Part shown: positions 53,054 through 62,853 of the stretch, piece after piece
Position numbering within the stretch: position 1 is the stretch's first letter
Layout of the letters: every line of letters starts with the position of its first letter
Source of the DNA: Branchipolynoe longqiensis
Lineage: Eukaryota; Annelida; Polychaeta; Phyllodocida; Polynoidae
Assembly (NCBI GenBank): GCA_030323885.1
Contig: CM059199.1
Span: 74,930,781-74,994,780 of the forward strand
DNA: 64,000 bases
Direction of reading: 5' to 3'
The notes under the pieces: generated by a model
What the model saw: only the letters and a program-made list of their open reading frames with translations
What the model was told of the DNA's origin: nothing
The model's database searches: none
Made by a program: the position numbers and the translations under genes

Positions 53054-53436
53054 CATCCTCCTAGAGAAAGACTTATATAATTTTTAGTATTGAAATATTT
53101 ACCCTTAGGTTTAATAGGATTTATTATTATACTTATATAACTTTAATAGTGAAATATTTATCTTTATGTTTAATAGAAATTTATTATCATGCTTAAACCC
53201 TGTTTGGTCCCCTGGAAATGAATGCTTCCGGTGACCAAAGGATTTATGCGGACATGTTTGCCGTACATCACTGGAATGTGGTCACTACACGGAGGTACAT
53301 CCTCCTAGAGAAAGACTTATACAATTTTTAATATTGAAATATTTATCCTTATGTTTAATAGGATTTATTATTATACTTAGATAACTTTAATAGTGAAATA
53401 TTTATCCTTATGTTTAATAGAAATTTATTATTATAA
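53054..53436 (+). repeat. Tandem repeat, 244-bp unit
   Basis: Unit 53054-53297 (CATCCTCCTAGAGAAAGACT to CACGGAGGTA) and a partial second unit 53298-53436. Within each, a shorter GTGAAATATTTATC.TTATG sub-repeat occurs twice. The left part of the array is at 50835-50983. Confidence 0.85.
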
Positions 53437-53573
53437 ACGGCCAAGAGATGCGAACCCGCATACAGCAGACTGAACCTCCGGGACCAAGGCTGAGGAAGCA
53501 ATAGCTCTGAGGAAGAAGAGGCAGCCACCCCCTTACCGAAGAAGGCACGTCGGCAGTACATAATACATACATA

Positions 53574-53739
53574 CCCATTTAAACGACAGACTTTATGCCA
53601 AGGACATACATGTCAGATGGCATTGACACAAGGCTGGAAAGGCTCCGCCATCATCAAACAGTATAGCATGGCAACGTAGGAAATATACCCATATAAACGA
53701 CAGAGTTTATGTCAAGGACACACATGTCAGACGGCATTG
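53574..53739 (+). repeat. Tandem repeat, 114-bp unit, target of Ngaro-2
   Basis: CCCATTTAAACGACAGACTT and CCCATATAAACGACAGAGTT start units at 53574 and 53688. The second is cut at GGCATTG (53739) and resumes at 59398 (ACACAAGGCTGG), on the other side of the element. Confidence 0.9.
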
Positions 53740-53883
53740 GATATGTTGGTGCGGCAACATATGTAATTCTTGACACTCGGACAAAGCGCACGAAGGTATA
53801 GATACGAGGAAACTGGTCACGTGACGTGAGGCCTGCCCGGCGGTCACTTTTCACCCAGCCGTTGGTCGGGTAGCATTGATTTC
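53740..53883 (+). repeat. Ngaro-2 repeat A1
   Basis: GATATGTTGGTGCGGCAACATATG forms a 24-bp hairpin-like start (GATATGTT/AACATATG arms). Partner A2 at 58921-59063. Confidence 0.93.
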
Positions 53884-53926
53884 ATTGCTTTGTTCTCTAT
53901 TTTTAGACAAGTTCCCTGCTGTTGGT

Positions 53927-56900
53927 ATGCCGCCCCGTAAACGCCTAGGGAGGCCGCCGCTCAAGCCTGGAATGCGAAGGGCGTCGTTACGCCGAGCCGC
54001 GCATACATTGTTGGCCCAGGCGAGGTTGACGCGGCCGGTTGTGTCGCCTTCACCTAACACGAGTGACATTTCAACAGGAGCGGAGGCTACTAGGAGCGAC
54101 CTTGCGTCGGTGCTAATTCTGCAGAAGGAGGTGCTGAAAGTTACTCAGGACTTGGCCCTAAGGGTAAACTTACTCGAAAATTCTGCAATGCCGGCGTCGG
54201 TGCCACGTGTGTCACCGGCGGCCTCTGTTAATCCGAATGTTTCTGTTTCTTCACCTGTCAGTGTTTTGCAACAGCCGCGGGTGTCAGTCGGTGAACGCCA
54301 ACCGGTGTTCGGTCAACACGAGCTACATGAAGGGCAGGTTGGAGCTGACTCGCGGAGGGCGTCACGGTACTATATGGCCGAGGTTCTGCAGCCGGTGGGT
54401 TCAACTGTCTCGGCGACACGCCCCCCTCAGTCTGCTGAGGTAAGGGCCCATCAGGCGGCGGCGGCGATAGCGGACCTGCTGTTGGACCCGGGCACGGCTT
54501 TGAGGAAGCCCAAAGGTATTAAGTTCTTGCCACATTTGCTCATAACGAGAGGAGAGTCTTTCAAAGTAATTAGTCAGGGAGAGGCCTCATGGCCTGAGTA
54601 CTTTGAGGCTCTCAGGTCTATGGCCTCGCTGCCTGGTTTGCCACCCGCGTGGCCGAAGCATTTACTGAAGCATGAGCAGGAGCTGGCTCATATGGCCACG
54701 TTGTGGGACTGGCCAGTGTGCAGGCACTGGTCTGAAAAAGTGTTCAAACTCATTAATGACGGGCGGTTGTTAGAAGGTTGGGAGGACTATAATGCGATAA
54801 AGGAGCTTCAGAGGGAGGTGTGTACGGCAGCAGGGAGGTCCGCCCCTAGTCAGCATGTTCATCAGGTTCAGGGCTCGTTTTTGCAGAATAACGTGCAGTT
54901 TGGTGCGGCTGCGCCGGTGTCGTCGTATAATTCTACAGCTGGTCCTATTAATGTGAGGGCGGACTACAATAAGGAGACGGATGGGAGGCCTTGTATCAAC
55001 TGGAATTGGGGACGAGACTGTGGGTTTGCTGGGACGCATGGGGCCTCTCCGACAAAGATGCTACATATTTGTGCCTATTGCGCATATCGTTTAAAGAGAA
55101 CTCACCAGCACAGGGAGCAGGACTGTATTAAGCGGAGGATGTTCTATGACAGAAAGGCACCCGAGAAGCCGGCTGCGGCTAGTGGTGGAGTGAGTGTTTG
55201 TCCATTGTTGTTACATGATATGTGTGTAGGAGGGCTCTCCTCTGACTGGCGGGTTGGTAGCAGTTTGAATTATAATAGTGTCCCTGTCATGCTTAGCACG
55301 GAGGTAGTCTCGGGTGTCAATAATTCAGTAAGTAGTGTTACAAAGAGTAATGTTGACGTGGGCCCCGTTGTACAACCAAAAGTATCAGTCAGTGGCGGTG
55401 GGTCGCAGTGTGTGAAGGTTTGTGCTGGTGTGTGTGCGGTGCCTGGTAGTGGTGATACGTTTCCGACAGCTAACCAGTCGGGAGCTTGTTTATCTGTTGT
55501 TTCAGGTCGTGACTCCGCCCTGGAGGCCGGTACCTCTCTGCCCTCCTCCGTGTGCGATACTGCTTCCGGTGCTGTGGGTCTGTCTCCACGTGGTCCTGTT
55601 GACGCTGAAGTTGGAGTGGGATGCAGCGCGGGTGTCGGTATGGTGCCGGTGCTCGATCATGTCGTGACAGTCCCTGTCAGTCCTGTTGCCCCGGTGGTTG
55701 TTGATGGCGATGGCGGAGCTGACGATTCGCGTGAATGGGTGTATGACAAGTCGTGTGCGTCAGGAGATGAGGTCTGTTCAGTTCCGTTTGAGATAAAGTA
55801 TGACTGTTTTAATACTAGCTCAGAGTTGATCAATGAGGTGACAGGTATGACACAGCATAGAAGGCGAGCCCCGCCGTCACCGGGGGAGTTTAGTGTAGTG
55901 TTTAATGAGTTTTGGCCATGGGCAGAGTTGGGTGCATTCGGGTCTGACACAACGTTCTTTAACTTGTATAACCTGGTGAGGTCTACCGCGTTGCCAAACT
56001 ATTTGGCTGCCAGGGTTCCCCTCCCTTCGGGTTTGTTGATTCCGGCCTGGAGGCGTGAGTTAGTCGATTACCCTGATGTGCAGTTAGTGAACTTCCTTGA
56101 TTTCGGTTGGCCGATTGATTATACTAAGAATATGATTCCTACGTCTACTTTAAAAAATCATGCCTCTAATGCGGATACGGATATGAGTATTTTGGCGTTC
56201 ATTGCGAAAGAACGTGACTGTGAGGCCTTGATTGGTCCGTTTGAGATGCCACCATTTGAGCCGTGGTGCCAGGTGAGTCCCTTGATGACTCGGCCGAAAA
56301 AGGATTCGGAAGCCAGAAGGGTCATCTTGGACTTGAGCTTTCCCCTAGGGAAGAGTGTGAATGCGGGGATTCAGAAGGGATTTTATCAGGGCCAGCCGTT
56401 CTCGTTTGCACTTCCTTCGGTGTCGACGTTAACGGATAGGATGATAAAATTGGGTGCCGGGGCCTGGTTATGGTCAGCCGATCTTTCGAGGGCGTATAGG
56501 CAGCTTAGGGTGTGTCCGCTCTCGGTTCCGCTATTAGGGATGAAGATTGGTGGGAAGTTTTTCTTTGATTTGGCTCCCCCGTTTGGCTGTCGGATGTCTG
56601 CGCTGGCATGTGCCAGAACGACTAGAGCGGTCGTGTGGATGCTAAGAAAGAAGGGTTTTTTCACACTTTGCTACATTGATGATTTTGTGGGAGTGGAGCA
56701 GTCCTTGGAACGGGCGAACGAAGCGTTTGCGTTGTTTAGGGAGTTGGCAGGAACCCTTGGGTTGGCGTTGGCGGAAAAGAAATGCTTTCCTCCAACGCAG
56801 ATCTTAGTGTGGCTTGGCTTCCGCATCGATACCATTACTATGACCGTGACTCTCCCTCAAGCAAAGTTAGATGAGGTGCTAGAGGAGTGCAGGGCGTGGA

Positions 56901-57613
56901 AGGAGAAGACTTCTGATTCTAAGAAACAGCTACAGAGTTTGGCGGGGAAGTTGCAGCATCTCGCTAAATGCGTGAAGCCAGCCACGAGGTTCATGAACAG
57001 GGTGCTCTCAGCGCTGAGGGAGGCGCCGCCAGTAGGTCAGGCTGGGTTCTCGCCGTTGATACAGAAAGATTTGGATTGGTTTGTTCAGTTTACCTCCTCG
57101 CTGAACAGGGTGATTCTGTTACCTCCACTGCCGCCGCCCCTCTGGGTTATTGAGTGTGACTCGACTTTGTTGGCAGGGGGGGCGTTTTCCCAGACCACAT
57201 GTTACTCAGCCTTGTACCCGGAGGCGGTCAGGTCCGCCCTTCCCATAATCACTCAGCTGGAGGCATTTAATTTAGTTCTGGCCTTGACAGTGCTGCTTCC
57301 AAAGAATCCACATGAGTACTTAGTAGAGATAACGACCGATAATCAGACATCCCAGCAGGTGTTGTCCTCAGGATCAGGCCGCGATCCGTTCTTGTGCGCA
57401 TGTGCTAGGCAGTTGTGGCTGATCGCGGCTAGGAATAACTGTGAGCTGTCTATTAGGTTTAAACCAGGGTGTAAGATACCGTTTGCAGATGCGCTGAGCA
57501 GGGCTCCGTGTGATAAGAAACTGTATGTTGAAGTCATTGCTGAGATCGAATCCTGGAAGTTGAGGCAGGTGTCTGTAGTTCCTAGTCTGTCGATCATTAA
57601 CTTTGAAATCTGA
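53927..57613 (+). CDS. gag-pol: Ngaro-2 Gag-RT-RNase H fusion protein
   Basis: 1228 residues from the ATG at 53927; the frame opens earlier at 53876 without ATG. The N terminus MPPRKRLGRPPLKPGMRR is AT-hook-like. A capsid-like region (WPEYFEALRSMASLPGL, CRHWSEKVFKLINDGRLLEG) precedes a zinc cluster (CINWNWGRDC..HICAYCAYRLKRTHQHREQDC) at about residues 360-410. A 200-residue Val/Ser-rich linker follows. RT starts near residue 780: PKKDSEARRVILDLSFPLGK, LWSADLSRAYRQLRVCP, LAPPFGCRMSALACA and LCYIDDFVGVEQ (YIDD at residue 916). RNase H: VIECDSTLLAGGAFS, TTDNQTSQQVLSS and IPFADALSRAPC. No protease or integrase. The frame is intact. Confidence 0.93.
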   Translation: MPPRKRLGRPPLKPGMRRASLRRAAHTLLAQARLTRPVVSPSPNTSDISTGAEATRSDLASVLILQKEVLKVTQDLALRVNLLENSAMPASVPRVSPAASVNPNVSVSSPVSVLQQPRVSVGERQPVFGQHELHEGQVGADSRRASRYYMAEVLQPVGSTVSATRPPQSAEVRAHQAAAAIADLLLDPGTALRKPKGIKFLPHLLITRGESFKVISQGEASWPEYFEALRSMASLPGLPPAWPKHLLKHEQELAHMATLWDWPVCRHWSEKVFKLINDGRLLEGWEDYNAIKELQREVCTAAGRSAPSQHVHQVQGSFLQNNVQFGAAAPVSSYNSTAGPINVRADYNKETDGRPCINWNWGRDCGFAGTHGASPTKMLHICAYCAYRLKRTHQHREQDCIKRRMFYDRKAPEKPAAASGGVSVCPLLLHDMCVGGLSSDWRVGSSLNYNSVPVMLSTEVVSGVNNSVSSVTKSNVDVGPVVQPKVSVSGGGSQCVKVCAGVCAVPGSGDTFPTANQSGACLSVVSGRDSALEAGTSLPSSVCDTASGAVGLSPRGPVDAEVGVGCSAGVGMVPVLDHVVTVPVSPVAPVVVDGDGGADDSREWVYDKSCASGDEVCSVPFEIKYDCFNTSSELINEVTGMTQHRRRAPPSPGEFSVVFNEFWPWAELGAFGSDTTFFNLYNLVRSTALPNYLAARVPLPSGLLIPAWRRELVDYPDVQLVNFLDFGWPIDYTKNMIPTSTLKNHASNADTDMSILAFIAKERDCEALIGPFEMPPFEPWCQVSPLMTRPKKDSEARRVILDLSFPLGKSVNAGIQKGFYQGQPFSFALPSVSTLTDRMIKLGAGAWLWSADLSRAYRQLRVCPLSVPLLGMKIGGKFFFDLAPPFGCRMSALACARTTRAVVWMLRKKGFFTLCYIDDFVGVEQSLERANEAFALFRELAGTLGLALAEKKCFPPTQILVWLGFRIDTITMTVTLPQAKLDEVLEECRAWKEKTSDSKKQLQSLAGKLQHLAKCVKPATRFMNRVLSALREAPPVGQAGFSPLIQKDLDWFVQFTSSLNRVILLPPLPPPLWVIECDSTLLAGGAFSQTTCYSALYPEAVRSALPIITQLEAFNLVLALTVLLPKNPHEYLVEITTDNQTSQQVLSSGSGRDPFLCACARQLWLIAARNNCELSIRFKPGCKIPFADALSRAPCDKKLYVEVIAEIESWKLRQVSVVPSLSIINFEI

Positions 57614-57648
57614 GTACACTTCTTCATGACTAACGGTTCTTTTATTTT

Positions 57649-58620
57649 TTGCCTTTTTTACCATTAGGCTACGACTTGACTGAACACCGCCAGCTCATAG
57701 CGACATACAGTAACGCGCTCATGCAGGGTACACGCAGGAACAAGCGTCTCCACGTCATTGCATATGTCAAGTTCTGCCTGAGTCATGCGGTCGAACCGGT
57801 GAAGCCGTCGTTGTATGACTTGTTAGCGTTTAGGTTGCACTTGTCTAAGAAGCTGCGATCCCCGGGGTCAGTCGAGAATTACTTTAGCTCGGTAAAGACA
57901 TGTCTATCAGCCCATGCCGATATGTCGCATATCTTTGGTTCCTATCAGTTGTCAGTTATGAAGAGAGCAACCCGAAGGTCTAGTTGTCACATAGTAAGTA
58001 GGGCTGTTCCCGTTTCGCCGGATGATCTTGTAAGGGTAGTTGCGTTTCTGTCCTCCATGTCTTCTGACACGGCAGTATTCAGAGCTGCTCTAGTTATCGG
58101 GTTCTTGACGTTAGTTAGACAAAGTAACCTTACCTCGAAGTCTGTGTCGGAAGTTGGGCCCCATACGCTGATGTTTTTGGATGTAGTACAATGTCCGACC
58201 TCGTTATTAGTGGCCTTTCGCTCAACTAAGACCCGCTCCCGGGATGTCTCTCCCTTAGTTTTTAGCCTTCCTGCCATTCCAGGTTCTCCGTGCTGCCCCG
58301 TTCGGGCCTGGAGGGAGTACGCCACTGCGCTTGACCCTCCTAGACATGCTCCAGCGTTCATCTTGCCGTCTGGTCTCTTCTTGACCTCGAGGACACTGTC
58401 TCGGGTGCTGAATATAGCAGCGTCGGCGTCACTTTCCGCTCGTCGGAAGTACTCTCTCCACGGCTTGAGATGAGGGGCGGTCCAGGCATGTTTCGCGGCG
58501 AGCCTTCCACTTGAGTGGATTAAGCAGGCGGGCTCTTGGTCCAGTGATGCGGTTAACCTGTATTTGCGGGAAGGTCCTATCGTGAAGGCACCCTCAGCAC
58601 TTGCTAGTTTGTTGGGTTAA
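57649..58620 (+). pseudogene. Ngaro-2 tyrosine recombinase, one stop codon
   Basis: Open from the end of the RT gene; no ATG until MQGTRRNKRLH at 57721. Core-binding part: HVIAYVKFCLSHAVEPVKP, KLRSPGSVENYFSSVKTCLS. Catalytic part: LVIGFLTLVRQSNLTSKS (Arg I), FRSTKTRSRDVSPLVF, KYSLHGLR (the HxxR box), then WIKQAGSWSSDAVNLYLREG carrying the W and nucleophile Tyr. A TGA at 58471-58473 directly follows HGLR, and the same frame stays open to the TAA at 58618. The change fits a CpG transition. CTTTTTTACCATTAG at 57651-57665 looks like a 3' splice site ahead of the frame. Confidence 0.9.
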
Positions 58621-59397
58621 GTGCTGAGGGTGCGTATTGATTGTTGTGATGATTTGATTTTCTGATTTGATTGTTTTCATGTTATGTCATTTCTGCCTCT
58701 AATTATGTTCTATACTGTTACTGAACTGCATCGGAAGCCTGTTCTTCCAGGTCGTCAGGTTACACTACCTGCTGTGCGTCACCATGTGACAGTTATCAGA
58801 GCTAGACTCCTGCTTGCCTACGAGGCGTTTCGGATTGTCCAGTATGCTTACTTGATGTCATAATCAATAAATGATGATCATAATGTTGTTTGTTGTCCTT
58901 TGTCTGAGTGTCGGGAATTGGATATGTTGGTGCGGCAACATATGTAATTCTTGACACTCGGACAAAGTGCACGAAGGTATAGATACGAGGAAACTGGTCA
59001 CGTGACGTGAGGCCTGCCCGGGGTCACTTTTCACCCAGCCGTTGGTCGGGTAGCATTGATTTCCCCACCCACCCAACCCTTTTCTTGTGGGGGTTAAGTG
59101 CTGAGGGTGCGTATTGATTGTTGTGATGATTTGATTTTCTGATTTGATTGTTTTCGGGTTATGTCATTTCTGCCTCTAATTATGTTCTATACTGTTACTG
59201 AACTGCATCGGAAGCCTGTTCTTCCAGTTCGTCAGGTTACACTACCTGCTGTACGTCACCATGTGACAGTTATCGGAGCTAGACTCCTGCTTGCCTACGA
59301 GGCGTTTCGGATTGTCCAGTATGCTTACTTGATGTCATAATCAATAAATGATGATCATAATGTTGTTTGTTGTCCTTTGTCTGAGTGTCGGGAATTG
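58614..59397 (+). repeat. Ngaro-2 terminal block B1-A2-B2
   Basis: B1 58614-58920, A2 58921-59063, CCCACC-rich spacer, B2 59091-59397. Each B begins GGGTTAAGTGCTGAGGGTGC, includes AATAAA (CAATAAATGATG) and ends TCGGGAATTG. B1 overlaps the last codons of the recombinase frame. Confidence 0.93.
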
Positions 59398-59547
59398 ACA
59401 CAAGGCTGGAGAAGGTTCTACCTCCATCAAACAGTATAGCATGGCAAACAGGAAATTGTTTTAAAAATATGTTCTTTATATTTATTATTTATTATTTATA
59501 TGTATTTATTATAGAAATTCGTTACTACCTAGCTGATGCCCTCAGAG

Positions 59548-60243
59548 TTTAACCATTGGGCTATTCCACCCCCCCTTAAGGTGAGCCTATGTGTTAATAA
59601 ATAATTGTTTCCGTGTGAATTTCCGGGCCTGCTGCCAGGCCGCTGTCACCTCTCGTCCCGCCGCCGGTTGACCGCCTTCACGCTAACTTGACCCGGGCTA
59701 GAAAGGTGGCTACTATATCCCCGGAGGTGGGAAGTTCGACTCCATACAGTCCGTGGGGTGGAAAGCCCTTAATTAAATACATTTATAGAACAATCGAATA
59801 CCAATATCAGGTTGACCATAGCGGTTAATAATATAAGACTGGAGAATAGTAAAGAATGCAAGGAACTTTCCAATTACTTCTTAGGAGCTCACAGCTTTAT
59901 TCTTACCCTAACTAACAATATAAGTTAAGCAATATGATGGATATGAACAAGTAGATCCCCTCCCATATAATTAAGTTGAATAAGTTTGAAATTTCGACAA
60001 TAAAAGCCTAAATCTCGTCTAAAACATCAGAGCATGCAAAAACACGTCTGATGGGTCTGGGCCTGAACGCCCGACCTCCCACCGTTGCTAGGAAAGTCAC
60101 AATTGATGTATCCTAGCAACACTTTACAGCAGGGAACCCGGCCCCGCAAATGGTGGCAAGTGCGAGCCTGGGGAGTAGCCCGCATTTCAGAATGCGAGCT
60201 AATCAGCCCTGCCCGCATTTCCATTGGTCGAGTAGTCTCGCCC
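59548..60243. repeat. 700-bp dispersed repeat, copy 2
   Basis: Pairs with 35564-36266 at high identity, including the B-box-like GGGAAGTTCGACTCCATAC. The 59398-59547 interval holds the remainder of the 114-bp repeat and AT-rich sequence. Confidence 0.85.
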
Positions 60244-60328
60244 TTAACTTTTTTTTTTAATCATGCATAGTACATCTTGGACTTATCTGGATTGCTACAA
60301 TATTAATGTCAGCAGTAGTTGCAGTCTA

Positions 60329-60425
60329 ATGGTTTTTCAATTTCTGTCATTTTTAAAAAGATAAATATAGGCCTATTAGATGGATCATAATAATCTACCC
60401 CCCCCCCCCCCCTTCCTGCCAAACC
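60329..60425 (-). repeat. Fragment of the CATAGTCCGATG MITE and a C16 run
   Basis: GGTTTTTCAATTTCTGTCAT and AAAGATAAATATA on + match the reversed right half of 29037-29393. A poly-C tract follows at 60397. Confidence 0.55.
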
Positions 60426-60504
60426 CATCGGCTCTGGCCGGTCGAGACCTGGTACTGTTTCAACGATTCGTCATTTTTATCATAGTCAAGTACACCCTAC
60501 TTGT

Positions 60505-61123
60505 TGATATATGCGTAAAAAGCCGTGTTTACACGGGGAATTGTGAAACGATCTAGACAAAGCGATTTATATGAAGCGTTTTATAGGCGTGTTTACACAG
60601 TGGAGTTTGAAAGTGTGTCGGCGCCGGGAACCAGCAGGTGCCTGTAGCCGGCAAGCACTGCTATTTGTTTAGTTTACACACGTCGATTCGACGCAGATGT
60701 AGCTGCTACGTTAATATCGCTTGGAATTTAAGGTTAATTTAATTAAATTTCATTATTTGAGTCTGTAATTCTGTTAAATATGATCGCATTCACTAGATTT
60801 CGGACTAATCGGGCCCTCACACTGCCGAGCACCAGCGATTAGTTACAGCTGCATCTGTAGCTGGCAAGCACCACTATTTTACACTATTGCCACCCGGGAA
60901 CCAGCTGAATCGCTTCATCTATACTACCTCGCGAGGTGATATAGATGAACCGTTTCATATGAAGCGATTCAGCCCTAAAACGCCACAGCGTCGCGTCTAC
61001 ACGGAAATCTGAGTCGATCTAGGCAAGTCGTTTCATATGAAACGTTTTAAATCGCCCGTGTAAACAGGGCTATAGATGTCTAGACGTCTAGATGTCTATT
61101 TAATTACGCATATATCACACCCA
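60505..61123. repeat. Gypsy family A LTR fragment, palindromic, split by a MITE
   Basis: TGATATATGCGTA at 60505 continues after the MITE as AGATGTCTAGACGTCTAGAT, then CTATTTAATTACGCATATATCACA. The two LTR starts face each other, making a head-to-head palindrome of about 65 bp once the MITE is removed. Confidence 0.7.
60521..61071. mobile_element. Non-autonomous Harbinger MITE
   Basis: Left AGCCGTGTTTACACGGGGAA and right end (reverse complement of AGCCCTGTTTACACGGGCGA) match the Harbinger terminus at 42365 (AGCCGTGTTCACACGGGC). Internal words also match: ACGATCTAGACAAAGCG, GATTCAGCCCTAA, and the palindrome ACTACCTCGCGAGGTGATA. Flanks AAA and ATA may be a 3-bp duplication with one change. 551 bp, non-coding. 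Confidence 0.85.
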
Positions 61124-62853
61124 GAAGTCTACACTTCATTCAATGGACCGATTTATCTATGCCGTTATATCGCTGCAGTTCTGCAGCCATTGCTACAGCC
61201 TGTAACCATCAAGGTTACAACCCCCCCCCCCCCCCCACACACACACACTCCAGAAGCAAGCACTTTCTTCAGTAGGATACCCCTTCTGTTGCTGACCAGA
61301 CGGCTCTTCTTAGATCATAAGATGGTGTCAAGTGAACACAGTAATACAACCACAGTACTAGATGATATAGGACGATTAGCCCATACAGAAATCATTGTGG
61401 CATTCATGAGTGTATACATATAATTCAACTTAGTAACCTAGGAAAATCTGATTTTGAAAATGCACACCAAATAACATTGGCAGAAGGTGGTTTTGTTTGT
61501 TGTTTTATGTCCGAATAACATCTAAGGTCAGTGGAAGTGATGATTAGGAATTATTGGATGGTGTTGTAGTTGGAACACAAGCAGGCTGAGTGGAGGGGCA
61601 GTCCAGTTGGTGGACACCATGGTATTATACCATAATGTTTTGGGGTAACAGTTATTTAGTGGTGCGAGTGGACAGAGGAAAGAACCCAGAGCTTTGGGGA
61701 GTGGGGACTTAATCTATAGCATATATAAAAAGTGGGTATGATTGGTCATATTATGTAGTTCAAAATGCACAATCAGAAATTGGGTGGACTTAAATTTAAA
61801 CAAACAAACAAACAAGATTTAGATGATCATTCTATTAATTAAATATACTATTTTATTATAGGTACTGCACTATTATTTTACCGGACATACATTGGAGTGA
61901 TTCAGTGAGTGCATCAGTATTTGGTGACATGATTATGTGACACCTAGTTGCATTGTTATTCATATACTGACATGGAATCACTATGAACACAAATAACATT
62001 TAGTTTTTTTGATGGCATGCCTAATTGAATAGGCTGACATATGCAATTTGAGGATTACTGAATTATCATTCAGAACACACATATCTTTCTCTTCTTTTAA
62101 TATTAACAAAATGGGAAAATGTAGGAAAAATAATGAAACAAAGTACCACTAAAAAGAAATCTAAAAACGAAGCAATTGTCGTCTTTTATTGGAAATATGA
62201 AATGATAAGAATCGGAATTCTTGCCCCAGATAATTGTTAAAATGTATAGTCTAAGAAAAACAATTCCATAAAAAATGTTGTAGTAATATTTTACTTATCC
62301 AAGGCGTTCTGTCATCTTAGCTCACATAGTGTCATATTTTTAGCATTTGTGCGAGTTCCTTGTCAATAACTAATATTTCTGAATGTGAACAGCATGGGTC
62401 ATTTTGGTATTGGTTAGAATTACAAAAAATAACCAGCACATCTCACCACCTAGTGTAATTCTTTGGTTCAATCAAATGAAAGCATATGTATTGAATGCGG
62501 TCTTATTCAATTCACCTGAGGAGAAAGTGTGTGTCAGCTGAACTCTATGGTCTCATTGATGATTAATGATGAATCATCTGGTGTTGTTGGTCCAACTTCC
62601 ATCCCAGTACTTGTATGTAGCTGCCACAAGGTGGGACCTCGGCCTACAATTTAAAGAAAGATTCAGTCAAATGCAAAAAACTGATAATATACTAAACATT
62701 TGGAATACGTACCAGGTATATAAGTATATAAGGTGATCAACTAACTGATTTACCGTCCACTATAATTTTCATGGATACTCCTTTAGATTACAAAATGGTA
62801 AGGGAGATAATTATACATGTCATCCGATAACACGGGTAAGTCACAACATAGAT
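61124..62853. other. AT-rich interval without recognised genes
   Basis: A C-rich and (CA)n tract at 61220-61248 and TTTGTTTGTTGTTTTATGTCC at 61493 (also near 255) are minor repeats. A short minus-strand frame behind an AG at 62651 (AEVPPCGSYIQVLGWKLDQQ) is too weak to call an exon. Confidence 0.5.

Larger units (their letters stand above)
53740..59397 (+). mobile_element. Ngaro-type tyrosine-recombinase retrotransposon 2, nearly intact
   Basis: A1 53740-53883, coding region, B1 58614-58920, A2 58921-59063, a 27-bp spacer, B2 59091-59397. Both B copies are 307 bp with only a few differences, and A1/A2 differ at about three sites, which suggests a recent insertion. The interrupted 114-bp repeat shows that no target bases were duplicated or lost. 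Gag, RT and RNase H are fused in one long frame, with YR in a second. One TGA in the YR gene is the only obvious lesion. Confidence 0.95.

Noticed and set aside
53876..53926. Earlier start of the Ngaro-2 Gag-RT frame
   Set aside because: The upstream extension has no ATG and overlaps the A1 repeat and an acceptor-like tract; ATG at 53927 is preferred.
62560..62655. Possible minus-strand last exon (AEVPPCGSYIQVLGW)
   Set aside because: Only 26 codons behind an AG; no supporting family or donor partner.
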